A DNA stretch of 64,000 nt, taken from positions 82,390 to 146,389 of the forward strand of contig RQTK01001085.1 in NCBI GenBank assembly GCA_003991915.1. Direction: 5' to 3'. Positions 1 to 14,639 of this stretch are shown piece by piece. The translations under genes were made by a program, and so were the position numbers. How positions within the stretch are numbered: position 1 is the stretch's first letter; each line of letters begins with the position of its first letter. Source of the DNA: Elysia chlorotica (Eukaryota; Mollusca; Gastropoda; Plakobranchidae). The notes beneath the pieces were generated by a model. That model did not search any database, had not been told where the DNA came from, and saw only the letters and a program-made list of their open reading frames with translations.

Positions 1-21
1 TTATTATTATTATTATTATTA

Positions 22-56
<35 letters not shown>

Positions 57-95
57 GTTGTTGTTGTTGTTGTTCTTCTTCTTCTTCTTCTTTTT
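1..95. repeat. ATT, GTT and CTT trinucleotide run
   Basis: ATT to about 57, GTT to about 74, CTT to about 92, cut by the window start. Confidence 0.9.
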
Positions 96-1395
96 TCTTT
101 TTTACACAATTAATGTGGTAGACTTTTACGGGATATCTGAATTCGAATGATCACTCAACAATCAATAGTGTTTTATGTAACTGTGTGAATCGAATGGTTG
201 GAGGTTAGACGAACAACAAATTCCTGCATATTCATTTTTACTCCTAAATTTACACTACAATTTGCGAACACTGCAATCCCTTGGCATTTGTTATATATTT
301 TAAATTGAAAATGTTTTAGTGACGGTGACAAAATATGCTCGTATACAGGTATCACTGAGTTTTGGAAAGACGACAAGGATGAAACAATAACAGCAACAAG
401 GAGACATAGTTATTGAGCTGGCAACAAAGACAAAAATGGGCTTCGTGTTAAAAAAAAAGTTTTCATTTATTTCTTTTAGTATATGTGTAGCAACAATCAG
501 TTTCGACTTAGCTAAAGGATCGACATTGTAGAATTTAATTAATATCTAATATAATGTATATAAAATAAAGCGAGACAGTTGCGAGAAACGCACAGGCCGA
601 TTTTACGCCCAACGTTAGATCTAAACGATGCATTTGAAAACTTAGGGGACAAAAACATTGCAGAGCTTCGAGGCTCGATCTACTGCTAGCGAACACGGTT
701 AGCAACGATCCAAACTTTGCGCTGGCTGGGGGGATAGGCTGTGTGTTGCCTTCACACGACCAAGAGCGGGGGCACAGGGGGAGAGCAGGCTGTCAGCCCT
801 GGCTGTAGAGCTAGCTTTGTTGAGTTTCAACTTCTACGCTGAGGCGTCAGCTAAGTTATCTGCGTGCAAGAACTTAGGGGACGATGAATCATTGAACGAA
901 CGATTCGTGGGCCTTGTGACCTAAATCTAGATTTCGCTCCGCTGTGCTTCCCTGTGAGAGGCTGTGCTGAACTGCTGGTACACCGCATGCTTAGTGCTGG
1001 GCTTGTTTTGCGTGGGGAAAAGAACAGAGAGAAGTAGCCAGAAGAACTTCGTCTCATAAGTCCCAACTTCTGTAACACGTACAATGTACAGTGGTTTTTA
1101 GACTTATAGCAAACACGAATGTCAATGATAGTGATCATTTTATAATGAACTCTATAAACTACGAGTATTATCCCTCATTTAATGAAAACAAAATATAACT
1201 GCCTCAGGGGGTAAGGGTGGGTGGGTCAAACAACAATATACCAAATATAAAAAAAACAATAAAGCAAAAAGAAATAATAAAAACTAAAAGAACAAAACAT
1301 AAGAAAATAACATCAAAACAACGATAACGATAAGAACCAAAACAACAGCAACCACAAAAACAACAACAGCGACAACAATAACCCAGATAATAATG

Positions 1396-1396
1396 A

Positions 1397-1478
<82 letters not shown>

Positions 1479-1491
1479 GCTGCTGCTGCTG
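1396..1491. repeat. TAC/TGC trinucleotide array
   Basis: Pure TAC units to about 1477, then CTG units. The preceding 150 bp is A-rich. Apart from these, 96-2639 holds nothing I recognise. Confidence 0.9.
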
Positions 1492-2639
1492 TTAATACTA
1501 TTACTAATTATGTAATCAACAAAAAGGGAGAAAAAAAAGGTGAGAAACCAAAATATGAAAGTTCAAGTGAAATATACATGCAATCGATTTTATTTATGTT
1601 ATAAGCTACATGTCTTCACAAATTGTCTGAATATTATCGCCATCCTACAGTTATAAAACCAAACTATACCATGCTCTTTTCAAAGAAAGAACAAGGAAAC
1701 ATGGTTGGCTACAGTTTACAATGTAGCTGAGTGTACGTATGCAGATTGAGAAGCAAACAAGTAGCCCAATGATGTGTAGCTGCTACAATCAACTTATGTA
1801 CTGCCCTGTACATTCTGAAATTATGAGGAGCAACTGATTTATAATCCTTAAATAAAAAGTGTATTTATTACAAAACAGCTTCCACATACATTATAGGAGG
1901 AAGAACTGAAAGAGGGGCAAATAAAGAAAAAGGGGTGGAGTGTGGGAGTTGCCTTATATAACAGCTCGTACCAACGCTGATGAAATAAAACTTACGGCAA
2001 ACGTTCTATATTCTTTTCGGACTGTTCATTGTTCAGCCTATATTTTTTTTTCTGATACTGTCTTAATTGTAACTCAGTATTCTCTTCCCATAATTGCAGC
2101 CTTATAATATTGATATTCTCAGATAGGAGTGAACAAGTAGGTCTGACTTAGGCCTACCTAAATAATATAGTGTCTATTAGTATTACACCCTAAAATTCAG
2201 AGGAACAAGTGGCAATAGAAAAATACAGAAGGAAGAGGGACTGTGCATTACATAATTATACACAAACAGCTCTCTTTTTATCTGAGGAAATAAAACTTAC
2301 GACTTGGAATTCCACCAGTTCTATCTCTTCACCGTTTAGTATGACTTTTGTTCACTCTCAGTTAGAATGTCTTATTTGATACTTCAAATTCTCTTCCCTG
2401 TTTATGACTTTATTGGGTTCCGTTGGTACAATGAATTAATTTTAATTTCTGTGTAAATGATAAAGAAAAATTGAGCCGCACAGTAAGGCATCGTCTTTAA
2501 TTATTTCAACCCAAGCTGGGGCAACAAAAAATGAATGTTAAGACTTGGTTGACCCGAATTTTAGTCTAAACCGCAGTTAAACCAACGGGTTTGTAATTTC
2601 TGTCTGTTTCTATTTCTATATTTGTGTACAATGTATCTT

Positions 2640-4992
2640 GTTTTTCTCTCTCTCTTTATATGTACGGTATCTTTGACTCTGTACCTTTGTCCCTGTTTGT
2701 CCATGTGTCTCTCTCTGCATATTTATGTCTCTGCCTCTCTGTCTCTCCGTCTATGTATCTTCGACTTTCTGTGTCTCTGTGTCTCTGTATCTCTGTATCT
2801 GTATTACTGTCTCTGTCTCTCTGCCTCTCTGTTTGTCTCTCTATCTCTGTCTCTGTACCTATGCATATCTGTCTCTAAATGTCTCTGTATCTCTGTGTCT
2901 CTGTATTTCTGTCCATATATCTCTGTCTCTGTATCTTTATATTCATGTGTTTGTATCTCTGTATCTTTGTCTCTGTATCTCTGTGCATGTAGGCCTATCT
3001 CTGTCTCTCTGTCTCTTCGTGTCTCTGTCTCTCTGTGTCTCTGTCACTGTATCTCAGTGACTCTTTATATCTGTGCCTCTGTACCTGTGTTTTGATATCT
3101 CGGTGTCTTTTTGTCCCTGTACTCTGACCCTATATCTCTGTCTTTGTCTCTCAGTCTCTGTCATTCTGTCTCTGTTATTGTGTCTCTGTGTGTATCTATC
3201 TTTGTCTCTCTATGTCTCTGTATCTTTGTATCTCTGTGTATGTATCTCTGTCTCAGTATTTCTTTCGCTATGTCTCTGTAACTGTATGTCTGTATTTCTG
3301 TGACTATATCTATGTCTCTATATATCTGTGTCTGTATCCATGTGCCTATGTCCCTGTATCTCTGTCTCTGTATCTCTGTCTCTGTATCTCTGTGTCCCTG
3401 CAGCTCTATGTCTCTGTCTCACTGTGTCTCTGTATCTCTGTCTCTGTATCTCTGTGTCTGTATCTCTCTGTCTCTCTGTCCCTGTAGCTCGGTGTATCTT
3501 AGTGTCTCTTACTCACTGTGTATCTGTGTCTTTGTATTTCTGTATTTTTGTGTTTCTGTGTGTCTTTACCTATATCTCTGTGTCTCTGTATCTAGACTGT
3601 ATCTCAGGGTCTATGAGCCTTTCTTTCTATGTGTCTGTCGCTGTGTCTTTATCTATGTCTATGTGTGTATCTGTTTGTCATGCCTGTCTCTCTATCTCTG
3701 TCTCTGCATATCTGTGTCTATGTGTCTCGATGTCTCTGTATCTATGTGTCTCTGTATCTCTGTGTCTTTGTGTCTCTATGTTTCGGTATCTCTGTGTCTT
3801 TATGTCTCTATGTTTCGGTATCTCTGTGTCTTTATGTCTCTATGTCTCTGTATCTCTGTGTCTCTATGTGTCTCTATGTTTCGGTATCTCTGTGTCTTTA
3901 TGTCTCTATGTCTCTGTATATCTGTATTACTGTCTCTGTCTCTCTGCCTCTCTGTTTATCTCTTTGTCTCCCTGTCTCTGTGTCTATGTATCTTTGTACC
4001 TAAGTGTCTCTGTACCTAAGTGTCTCTGTCTCTCTGTATCTCCGTGTCTCTGTGTCTCTGTATCTCTATGTCTGTATCTCTGTCTCTTTGTCTGTGTCTG
4101 TATGTGTCTCTATATCTCTGTCTCTGTATCTATATGTTTATGTGTTTGTATCTCTGTATCTTTGTCTCTGTATCTCTGTGTCTGTATCACTGTGTCTGTA
4201 TCTGTGTCTGTGTATTTCTGTATTTTTGTGTCTCTGTGTCTCTTTATCTGTATCTCTGTATCTCAGGGTCTACGAGCCTTTCTTTCTCTGTGTCTGTCTC
4301 TCTGTGTCTATGTGTGCATGTGCCTGTCATGCCTGTCTCTGTATCTCTGTCTAAATATATATGTGTCTCTGTATCTCTGTGTCTTTATGTCTCTATGTCT
4401 CAGTATTTCTGTATTTTTTTTATCTCTGTGTCTCTGTATCTAGATTGTATCTCTGTATCTTAATGTCTATGAGCCTTTCTTTCTCTGTGTCAGGTTTTCT
4501 GTGTCTTTATCTATGTCTATGCGTGTATGTGCTTGTCATGCTTGTCTCTGTATCTCTATGTCTATGTGTTTATGTGTCTCTATGTCTCTGTATCTCTGTG
4601 CCTATGTGTCTCTATTTCTCTGTATCGCTGTGTCTATGTGTCTATGTGTCACTATGTCTCTATATCTCTGTTTCTGTAGGCCTATATCTGTGCCTCTGTA
4701 TTTCTGTATCTCTATGTCTCTGCGTTTCTGTACATGTATCTCTGTCTCTGTGTCTCCATATCTATGAATTTCTGTCTCTATGTGCCTCTGTATCTCTTTG
4801 TTTCTGCCTCTCTGTGCCTCTGTATCTCTGTATCTCTGTCTCTATGTATCTAGAATGTATCTCTGTCTCTGTGTCTCCATATCTATGAATTTCTGTCTCT
4901 ATGTGCCTCTGTATCTCTTTGTTTCTGCCTCTCTGTGCCTCTGTATCTCTGTATCTCTGTCTCTATGTATCTAGAATGTATCTCTGTATCTG
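2640..4992 (+). repeat. CT/TG-rich satellite built on TCTCTGTATCTCTGTG-like units
   Basis: 2.35 kb of pyrimidine-rich sequence on the plus strand, nearly free of stops in all three plus frames. Higher-order copies are visible, for example a 121-bp segment repeated at about 4741 and 4862. It ends at the SINE at 4990. Confidence 0.9.
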
Positions 4993-5245
4993 ACAGATCT
5001 CACTGCCCTGTTTCGTGTGTGGCAGCACATGCAATTACCAGACGCCAGTCTTGGGATCCGCCCACAATATAGTCTATATTGTGCTGACGATGGACGCTAA
5101 ACCAAGTCAACTCAATTCTTGGGGCGAAGTAGCTCAAATAGTAGAGCTTTGGTCCCTCAATCGGGAGGTCCCCGGTTTGTAATCCACAATCGGTAAAAAA
5201 AATAATGTATATCTTCGATATCCTCCCATACGGGTTGGGAGACGG
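4990..5245 (+). mobile_element. Two SINE pieces head-to-tail (body end, then a new head)
   Basis: 4990-5122 holds the 3' half of the SINE body (GTGTGTGGCAGCACATG, GACGCCAGTCTTGGGATCCG, a CAAGTCAACTCAATT tail). From about 5123 a fresh tRNA-like head begins (GGGGCGAAGTAGCTCAAATA, B box CCCCGGTTTGTAATCC) and continues to the GGGTTGGGA of the body near 5245. The first piece abuts the CT-rich satellite. Confidence 0.75.
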
Positions 5246-5688
5246 AAAATTCAAAATTTCATCACCAAATGCATCAAGGGATATAACAATAACTGCCCAA
5301 CTTGAGACAAATAACGGATAGAAAAAGGAGAATTCACGATAGATGACGCGATGACGCAAAGCACCTGAATGGGTCAATAAACGAGTCATTGAGTAAGGGG
5401 AAATAACCTCCAAAGCATCAATTGGTAGACAGAATCTACGAGTTAACTCTCTTTCAAAATAAAAAGGCCTGTGGTAAGCTGCCTGTATTCTCGATAACAT
5501 TGTGTGTAGAGGCTAGATCTAATCCTGCGGCGGCCTTGGGTTGGAATTGCTAAGTGATCCAGCAATTGGGGTTGTGACAGCTGTTTCAATTGGAGCCATA
5601 TGAGGTGCTTGAAACTGACGGTGGCACCACATATTGTTATTAAAAAAAATAATTTAACAATACATGCAGTTTTTACTGGTAAGTTTGT

Positions 5689-5689
<1 letters not shown>

Positions 5690-5729
<40 letters not shown>
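5690..5729. repeat. AC dinucleotide array
   Basis: About 19 AC units. The neighbourhood 5250-6440 shows no gene. Confidence 0.9.
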
Positions 5730-5730
<1 letters not shown>

Positions 5731-6445
5731 TCAACAGCTACAAAGTGTACTTTTGCACAACCCAATAAAATGTTGTGGTTTTTGTGCCATCTTCAAATTA
5801 AGCATCTCATATGGCTCCAACTGAGACAGCTGTCACAACCAATAGATGGATCAGCAAGCAACTCCAACCAAAGAGAGCCGGAGGAATAGCCACTTCCTAA
5901 AAATTTGATCAAAAAACGATCAAAACAAAACAATAATCCCATTTCCATGCCAACAAGCTTAAAACGCGTTAACGATTGATATTATTTTTCGCTTATCCAT
6001 ACTAAAAAGTAGATGTGCCTTTTCCTTTTCCATCTAATTACAATACTGGAATTTTAGGAAACTCCCCGCCATATTACACTATACTAGGACATTTCTTCGA
6101 AATGAAAATGGATGTTCCTTGCACACTTCCGAAGGGCTGGTTATGCTACTGCGAACTTCATATCAAAGTCAGTTTCTTGCTGCATATCGTGTGATAACTC
6201 CTCCTCAGCTGCTCTGATGACGAAATTCGACCACTTTAAAGGGAAAAAATCGTGGATGTAAGGGTTTAATACTTTCTCGTGCCTGTTCCAATTTGATTCG
6301 AAGGGACAGTAATTTGAAAACATTAAACTTGTAGTCCAGCTCTTGAAAAGAAGAGTTCACTGAGTTTAGTCCCTTTCTCCCTATTTTAGTGGGAAAGGGA
6401 GACCAGTAATCATTATAAAGACCAACATCGTTTCTTACAATAGGA

Positions 6446-6676
6446 GGGGCTTGGTGGCCCTGGAGAGGACATCGGCTTACGACGTGGTTCGAGTCCTGGC
6501 GATTTCGGCCCCTACTGGTTGGGTCGGTGTCCGTTTAATGTGATCGGCGGAGACAGGAGACATGGTATCCCCACCCTGTCTTGTGTGTGGCAGCACTTAA
6601 AATTGGCAGACGTCAGTCTTGGGGCCCGTCCACAATATAGCATATATAGTGCTGATGTTGGACCAACTCAACTCAC
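6446..6676 (+). mobile_element. tRNA-derived SINE, full-length-like copy
   Basis: Head with GTGGTTCGAGTCCTGG, then CCCCTACTGGTTGGGTCGGT, GTGTGTGGCAGCAC, GACGTCAGTCTTGGGGCCC, CACAATATAGCATATA and TTGGACCAACTCAACTCAC. It ends directly in a pure CTT microsatellite, suggesting the array grew from the SINE tail. Confidence 0.85.
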
Positions 6677-6778
6677 TCTTTCTTCTTCTTCTTCTTCTTC
6701 TTCTTCTTCTTCTTCTTCTTCTTCTTCTTCTTCTTCTTCTTCTTCTTCTTCTTCTTCTTCTTCTTCTTCTTCTTCTTC
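6677..6778. repeat. CTT trinucleotide array
   Basis: About 33 uninterrupted units directly on the tail of a SINE. Confidence 0.95.
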
Positions 6779-7238
6779 AAACAAACAACAATCAATGCGT
6801 AGAAAACACACAATCTGCCTTTTGAAGCCATTAATCTAAATATCTCCCGGACGGAGAACCAGGATGCGAAAGGCGATTAAGGATTAGGATAAGGAATCTA
6901 AATAAACTAATCCAGCTGGCAAGCAACTTCCTCATTTTGTATGTACCCTTTTTTGCACATATGTAATCTGAATTTGTTTCGCTGAGAACATGTTTTTACA
7001 AAATCTATTTTATACAAGGACTTGACAATCTACAGACGTGTATGAATTAGATCATTTTAAAACTGCACAATAATAATTATTTACAATGAATAGTCTACTT
7101 TAAATCGCATTTTTCCGTCCGTCCTTTTGATAGTTAAATTAAACAAAAATTAATACCCGTTCATCGAAATTAACAATAAAAATAACGAAAATCATGTTTT
7201 AGATCTTGTCTCCCCGCTGCTCACACACAAAAATTAAA

Positions 7239-7375
7239 CAATCAGAAAATTGCCATAGATCTTGTCCCCTATACATTGAACAATCAGAAAATTGTTATAG
7301 ATCTTGTCCCCTATACATTGAACAATCAGAAAATTGTTATAGATCTTGTCCTCTATACATTGAACAATCACAAGT
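7239..7375. repeat. 42-bp tandem repeat, about three units
   Basis: CAATCAGAAAATTG recurs at 7239, 7281 and 7323 with ATAGATCTTGTCCCCTATAC between, and a partial CAATCA at 7365. Confidence 0.85.
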
Positions 7376-7465
7376 AAAAATGTTTGAGATGTGCCCCTTT
7401 CAGATTGAATTATCGAAATAATGTAATAGATCTGACTCTCTACAAACCAAACAATAAAAAAGACA

Positions 7466-7592
7466 GTCTAGTGTAAGTGGTAAGTAGAGCATTGGACTCC
7501 CAATTGGGAAGTCTCCAGTTCGAGCCCACTGTCGTCTAAACATTATTTGTTGAATTTCGTCCCCCACTGGTTGTTTCGGTGATATGTAATAG
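7466..7592 (+). mobile_element. SINE head and body start
   Basis: AGTGTAAGTGGTAAGTAGAG (A box), CTCCAGTTCGAGCCCAC (B box) and CGTCCCCCACTGGTTGTTTC. The 3' half is missing. Confidence 0.7.
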
Positions 7593-8945
7593 CAAACTGT
7601 AGGTAAAGTACAATAACAGCTAGAAAACAGAAAAAGTTGTTTTGCAAACAAATGAAAATACGCCAAGAGAGTAAACGTTGTGGCCTATACAGTCACTGAT
7701 CTGAGATCTAAACATGTGCGCCTATCAGCTCAGTAACAAGGGCTCTGGGGTGACGGCCAAGTGATTCGACCCAGGCTCAAATCTCAATACACCAAGCCCA
7801 CTGGAGGTTTCCCAACGAACCCCAGGAGATATAAGACTGTCCAAAGTTTTTCTTGCTGCATCAATTCAAAGTGCTTTGCAGAGATTTTAGAACATAATCG
7901 CAACAAGTGAAATAATATGAAGCACCCATGGCATAGTCTTCTACTGCCCGCAAGTAAATACAGGGTTGACATGACTAAATATTCGGAGATCAAATTTCCC
8001 AAGAATTCAATAGTGTTCCGCGATACCAATTCTTGGCTATACCGACAGAGATTCAATTTCTTATCTCCCCTTAAAAAAACCAACCCTCTTTATTTCACAT
8101 AATTATCGGCTCAAGAAAGAAACGGTTTGTGTAAGTCTTATTAAGTTTGCAAGTAGCATTTCAAGACATGCTCTCACAAAAAAAAAAATAATACAAAATA
8201 TAATTATATATATGTAGCATTGAAACCCTCAATAACGACATAAATGGCAGTAGCCTATGTAACACCAATAGTGCTATCTAGATAAACACCAAGCACTTCA
8301 CCAACAGCCAGCTAAGTGTAAAGTCAAATTCATTATCGAAAGGTCAAAAGTAATTGGACCATTATTTCAAAATAACAACACTACTGGTAATGTTACAAGA
8401 TATACCTCGCACAAGCATTACTGAACGACGCATTTTAAGCTTTAGCTTTTAATGTGGACTTGAAGAAGCAAGCAGCATAGAGAGATTAAAAAACAAAAGT
8501 CATTGACATGGTAGCAAAATATTTCATTTTGTATTTTCAAGTTAGGAACCGGAATTATAAAAATAAACAAAATTAATGTGGTAACTGTGGAGTTAGAGTG
8601 TAAACGTTGAATCTGATGGATCATTGTCCACGGATCAGACCCTCATACTGACAGTCAGTAATTGAAGGACTTATCTTTTGAGTTTTATCCATCCCGACGA
8701 ATTTTTCATTGAATCACTGAGGTCTCAGGGTACCTAGTGAATTTATTTTTAAAATGTCCAACGACACGTAAAAGCATCATTACCAAAAACTGTATTTTTA
8801 AAATTTCCAATGACACGTAAAAGCAGTATTATTACAAGCAGAAACATCACAGTACAGTGTAGTTGTTTACCGTTTGTACGCTCTTTAAGTAAAATGTCGC
8901 ATCGTTTAGCAACATACCTGAGCTCTCGCATTCGGGCTCAATGTC

Positions 8946-9140
8946 TGAATGAATACTGGCTGGGTCGGTGTCAGTATAATGTGATCGTCTGAGGCAGAAG
9001 TCCAGTTCTCCCCGCGCTGCCTCGTGTGTGGCAGCAAGCAAAATTGTCAGGCGCCAGTCTTGGAGCTCGTTCACCATATAACCTATGTAGTGCTGACGTT
9101 AGACGTAAAACGAACTCAACTTAACTCAACTCAACTCTTA
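8946..9140 (+). mobile_element. SINE body, 5' truncated
   Basis: ACTGGCTGGGTCGGTGTCAG, CTCGTGTGTGGCAGCAAG, CAGGCGCCAGTCTTGGAGC, TAGTGCTGACGTTAGACG and a CAACTCAACTCAACT tail. The tRNA head is absent. Confidence 0.8.
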
Positions 9141-9567
9141 ATAAGCTTTTCAAAACCAAAGTGGAGCTAATGACTTCCAAATACCATCCTCTTTGTTTAA
9201 ATCAAACTTTCTATATCTTTATCTAGAAACGGAGTAACTGTTAAAGCCGTTTAAAGATATGATTCCAATAAATTGAATAAAAGCAAGACTAGCCGCGGGT
9301 ATAGGTAGCCTTAGCAGAGAGAACTGAGTTTTTGTGCACACAGGCAGAAAGATGCGTAGCAGCTTTAGCAGGAGGGAAGCAAATGAAAAAAAGGGAGAGA
9401 GTGATATAAGTATAAAAGTAGAGAGATAGATATATAGATAGAAAGAGAGAGAAGGAGAGAGATAGATAGAGAGAGTGACAAGGAGAGAGATAGATATCTA
9501 CTTATCATATCTAGCAATGTGAACTGCTAAGTAATTACTTTAGTATTCTTCATCATTTCACGTCTCC

Positions 9568-10180
<613 letters not shown>

Positions 10181-10308
10181 GCCATTGCAACAACTTATCC
10201 TAGCACCATTACTACTATAGCTTGCCATACCACTACTACTACAACAACAACAACAACAACAACTACCTACTACTACTGCTACTACTACTACTTGTATCCC
10301 TAGTATTA

Positions 10309-10592
10309 GGGGCGAATTAGCTCAAGTGGTAGACCCCTCCAAATGATGAGGTGCTCGGTTCGACACTAATGCTCGGTCAAAATTGTATTTGTCCAATTAC
10401 GCCCCCTACTGGTTGGGTCGGTGTCAGTACATTGTATTATGTAACCGGCTGTATCCTAGATACTCTATCACTGTCTTGTGAGGCAGCACGAAAAACACAA
10501 ATTGTCAGACGTTAGTTTTGGGGTCTGCCCACAATATAGGATGCGGATGTGCTTACGTTGGACATTTAAGCAACCACCTCAATCCAAACCGC
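10309..10592 (+). mobile_element. tRNA-derived SINE, near full length (reference copy)
   Basis: Starts GGGGCGAATTAGCTCAAGTG, a pol III A-box-like tRNA head, with GTGCTCGGTTCGACACT as the B box. The tRNA-unrelated body follows: CCCCCTACTGGTTGGGTCGG, GTCAGTACATTGTATTATGT, TGAGGCAGCAC, TTGTCAGACG, GCCCACAATATAG and an end rich in CAACC. The same parts recur in order elsewhere in the window, which defines the family. Confidence 0.85.
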
Positions 10593-12069
10593 ATACGTTA
10601 TATTCAACGCCCCTTTTCTTTGATGTGCATCTGCCTTGTTGGCATAATACCACCATCACTTAAACAGCTTACGCTACTACCACTGTTGCAGCCGTTTGCT
10701 TTCCACTACTACACTGCAACAGCTGTTTAAAATGCTACCATCATCATAATATTACTTTTATCATCAGTATCATTGAAACAGTTGTCGCTTTTAATGCCAA
10801 TAAGTCATATTTACTTCACATAACTTTATATGTTTTGATTATCAAGTTCCTCGTTGAAAAAATATTGCTCTCTTTTTATATTTGATTTTACCTTAGTTAT
10901 GAATAGTCATACTTGTGTTAATGTCTTTAAGAGTCGAGGGTCAACATACCAACAAAAGTGAAATACATGTAACTATCTTTTTTCATTCCATGTGAAATTC
11001 ATACACTAAGTGTTCTTTTAAATATTTTGAGCTGAATTTACTTAAGACCAACCTTTCCTATACATAATAGGAAGACCGTTTTCATCGATGAATGTTGTTA
11101 TCTTATTCTTCTTCAATATCATGGCATCTAAACTTGTTTCCATGGCAACCATTTGTAAGAAATCCCCGTCTCTGTTGGTGCCTAAGAAATCGTTGAGTCT
11201 TCTTAACTCGCGAACTGGATCCTGAGGACAGAAGGAGTAGCAAAACAATTCTGTGAATAATTGTAATATATACATATAAAAACACACACACGCATATATA
11301 TATAATCATTAAAAAAGAGTTATATATCTATTCTGCTCATTTTACTTCAGGAGATATTATATTGTCTATAAAATCATTGTTCTCTCAAATCAACTTCGCC
11401 CTGAGCAAAATCTAATATCTTATTATTTTTCCACACTTCACACAATCCTTGGTCATATTCATCCGTTTGTTCGCTTTCCTCATGATATTGAAAATTATGT
11501 TTTCTTTCAATCATTTTGCAAATTAACCAAATCTCTTCCCCCGTTTTATACCATGCTTTCTCCTCTTTTATTCTCTAATCTCCCTTCTAAAATGAAGTAA
11601 ATTCCGATTGTACCTCGGTCATTTCTTCGTAGCTCAAGACGTGCACTTTAAGACTGGGGTTAGCCATGATCCCGTTTTCCCAGCTGTGCAGGTATTCATA
11701 CACACTGCCGCTGTCCACTGGAGGAAATAACAAACAAAAATAATAGGACTTAACACAGGAAAAACCCCCTCAATGGTAACTGTCTACTGCTTAAAAGAAG
11801 GAAAAAAAAATCATCAACTGATATTATATCATGCAGCCCCCCCCCCCCCACAACACACACAATGATTATGTTCGTAGCAGACCTCTCTCCCAGTTAACGT
11901 CTCAAGAATGTTCAAGGAGAATTCAACACGGTGACGTGTCCCAAAATTATATACGCGTTTATTTTTGTTTATGTGCAGCTGTCCTACAGAAAAAGAGCGG
12001 AGATAGCAAGACGTTTGTATCAGTGGATTACATCGTATTGGCACAATAATTTACGATGGAGAGGGAGAG

Positions 12070-12345
12070 CTATCTTATATGTGGGATAGATAAATAGACA
12101 GGCATGCAGATAGGTAGAACATTAGAAACATAGATATATGGATAGATAGATGTATACATGTAAATGAAAGATATAAAAAAAATGAATATATAAAATTATA
12201 TAGATATATGGATAAATAGATATATGGATGGATGGATAGATAGATGGAAGGATAGGTAGATGGATGGATAGATAGATGGATGGATATATAGATGGATGGA
12301 TAGATAGATAGATGGATAGATAGATGGATGGATAGATAGGTAAAT
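12070..12345. repeat. GATA/GATG tetranucleotide array
   Basis: Imperfect GATA and GATG units in sulfotransferase intron 3. Confidence 0.9.
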
Positions 12346-12480
12346 ATGAAAGCACACTCAATTATATATTTTTTTCCGAGCATCTTACGTGTTATTATAT
12401 TAAATCATTACATAACGATTCGCATTTTAGTTTCTTGTCTTTTCGTGTTTAGCATGAGCAGAGACTATAGATATAGATGA

Positions 12481-12514
12481 AGAGGAGGGGGGGGGGGGGG
12501 GGTGGGGGGCAATN
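12481..12514. other. Homopolymer G-run with an ambiguous base
   Basis: GAGG followed by about 16 G, T, six G; an N stands at 12514. It could form a G-quadruplex and is a probable sequencing trouble spot. Confidence 0.9.
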
Positions 12515-14639
12515 CAATTTAAGCAGCTTCGTCCCTCTTTAAACCCTAGTTAACACTCTGTCGGAAGATTGGTCAGCCGCCTTGACTTTAACAAAGAAAT
12601 TAGTATTTCGCTAGCTCCCCGTAGCACCGGCATTGTCTGACTGTATCAAGCTCTCTGGGAGGCCCAAACACTTACCCAGCCCAGACTCGAAGCGCTGCAG
12701 GTATTGGCTGAAAGTGCCGCTGTACTTGTAGGTCTTGTCCCTGGTGTGGTGGTAGTAGTAGGACACGGCCACGTCTTTGATGTTGCGATAGACAAACACG
12801 ACTTTGACGCCTTTCGTTTTCAAATCAGAAGGCTGTTCATCGAAAAACCTGTGGCCGATCGACCAAATCCATTAACATGATATTGATAAACTTAAAAAAA
12901 AAAAAAAGAAAAACGAAATACGCTTCCACCATGTAAAAAAAATATTATAAAGCTATTAGAATATCTATTTGGGGCAGAAATAAAAATAAAATGCCATATC
13001 TAATAATAAAAAAATATGTCAATCAGTGCGGTCAAAGCCACTTACATCTTATATAAGACTAAATTAATTAAGCTAATTTCTTTCACATGAAGCTGATATA
13101 CTTTCATACTTTCTCAACGTTTTAGATGTTATTATTAGTTCTATCACCGTGTTTTAGACTTTATTATTAGTTCTATCAACGTGTTTTAGTCTTTATTATT
13201 AGTTCTATCAACGCGTTTCACATAAGCGCGAGACTTCCGAAAATAACCGGCATGGTAACCGAAATAAACACAAAATTGCATTCTGAACCAAAGTAAGAAA
13301 ATCATTAGAATGCTAGGCGCAGTAAGGGCAGTACACATTCTTAGTCTAGTAGGCTTGTAGACTGAACACAAATACGCACTGGGACCCTTTTGTCTTAACT
13401 ATGATAATTGTTTGAAATAAATAGATCACTATTACCTTCGTTATGCAAAAATGTGTTCGTCTCAGTCGATGTGGCGACTTTGCGTGTTGTTTTGGGTAGC
13501 CAGCCTTGAACCCGCGTGCCCACCAATAGAGACACGCGTGTTAGTCGCTGGCCAGTCGGGCAAACCGCCGATAAGGGCTGCGTCCTAACGTCAAGCGTCA
13601 TTGTCTTAACTCACTGCCTACTACAAAGCGTATAATCCATTACAAGGTGTGTGATAAAACCAAGAGGAAGCAACACTATGACATGAGCTCTACGTTTGCT
13701 CTTAGTCAGCTCACCAGAGGACTTAGTAATGCTAAACGATGCGCACTGTTTTAGTCTTCAAAAGAGAACATAAATCGCACAAACGGGGAAACGTTTACTC
13801 CAAGAAAACGTTTCTGGTTATTAAACATAGCTCATGCCTTCCAACAAAGTGGGATAACTAACACTCCCTATTTGAATTTCTCCCCGGCACCCCACAATGC
13901 AGCCCAGCTTTATCCCACAGACATGAATCATGTATCGCTTAAGGTAATTCAATTCAATATGGCTGTACGCACGCGTGATTGTTGAGAACTCTCGGAGACT
14001 TCAAAGCTTCGATATATTCTCTTGTATTTAATTCGATCATGGAGGACTCCTTGTCCGCGGTTTTATGGATGTCCGACCCTCCAAACACAAGGTACCGGAT
14101 GCATTCCCACAGCCAATGGCATCCTGGGTAGGGAAAAAAGAGGCGCCAAAATGTGATTATGAAACTATCGGCGATTTCACTAAAAACTACAGCTAGTCTT
14201 TGTTGATTATATTAAAGTAAGGTAAAGTTGGTCCCACATTCTTTGACAGCGGGTTGGTTGACCTAACTTAGGATACTGATTGCCTATGGCAAGCGGTATT
14301 GTCGCTTTTGTCGGCTTCAAAAGTAAAATAATATCCATTGCAAAGCGTACTTCGTGACGTGGTGTAAGGTGCAATCTACACGCAATGGTAAAGAGGGTAG
14401 CTTTTGCACGCTGAACTGGACTTAGCCTGTAGCTATGAATCTACCGCTATTTTTGATGTGCGTTAAGAAAGCAACCCATCAACCAACCAACCGACAACCA
14501 AAGCAAACAACCATGACTTAAGATAAGATGTCATCTTCACGCAATGGTAAGAGACCAGTTTCTCCAATGTGGAATAAACTTAGTTTGTGGCGATCTATCT
14601 ACCTGTACAGGCGATATGCATTAAGAGAGCAACCAAACA

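Noticed and set aside
2622-4974. Overlapping open frames of 84 to 371 codons rich in Leu, Ser, Cys, Val
   Set aside because: They come from the CT-rich satellite; all three plus frames are open, with no domain, no codon bias and no splice structure.
10309-10385. Free-standing tRNA gene (A and B boxes)
   Set aside because: It is the head of a SINE with the shared body following; no complete cloverleaf was seen.
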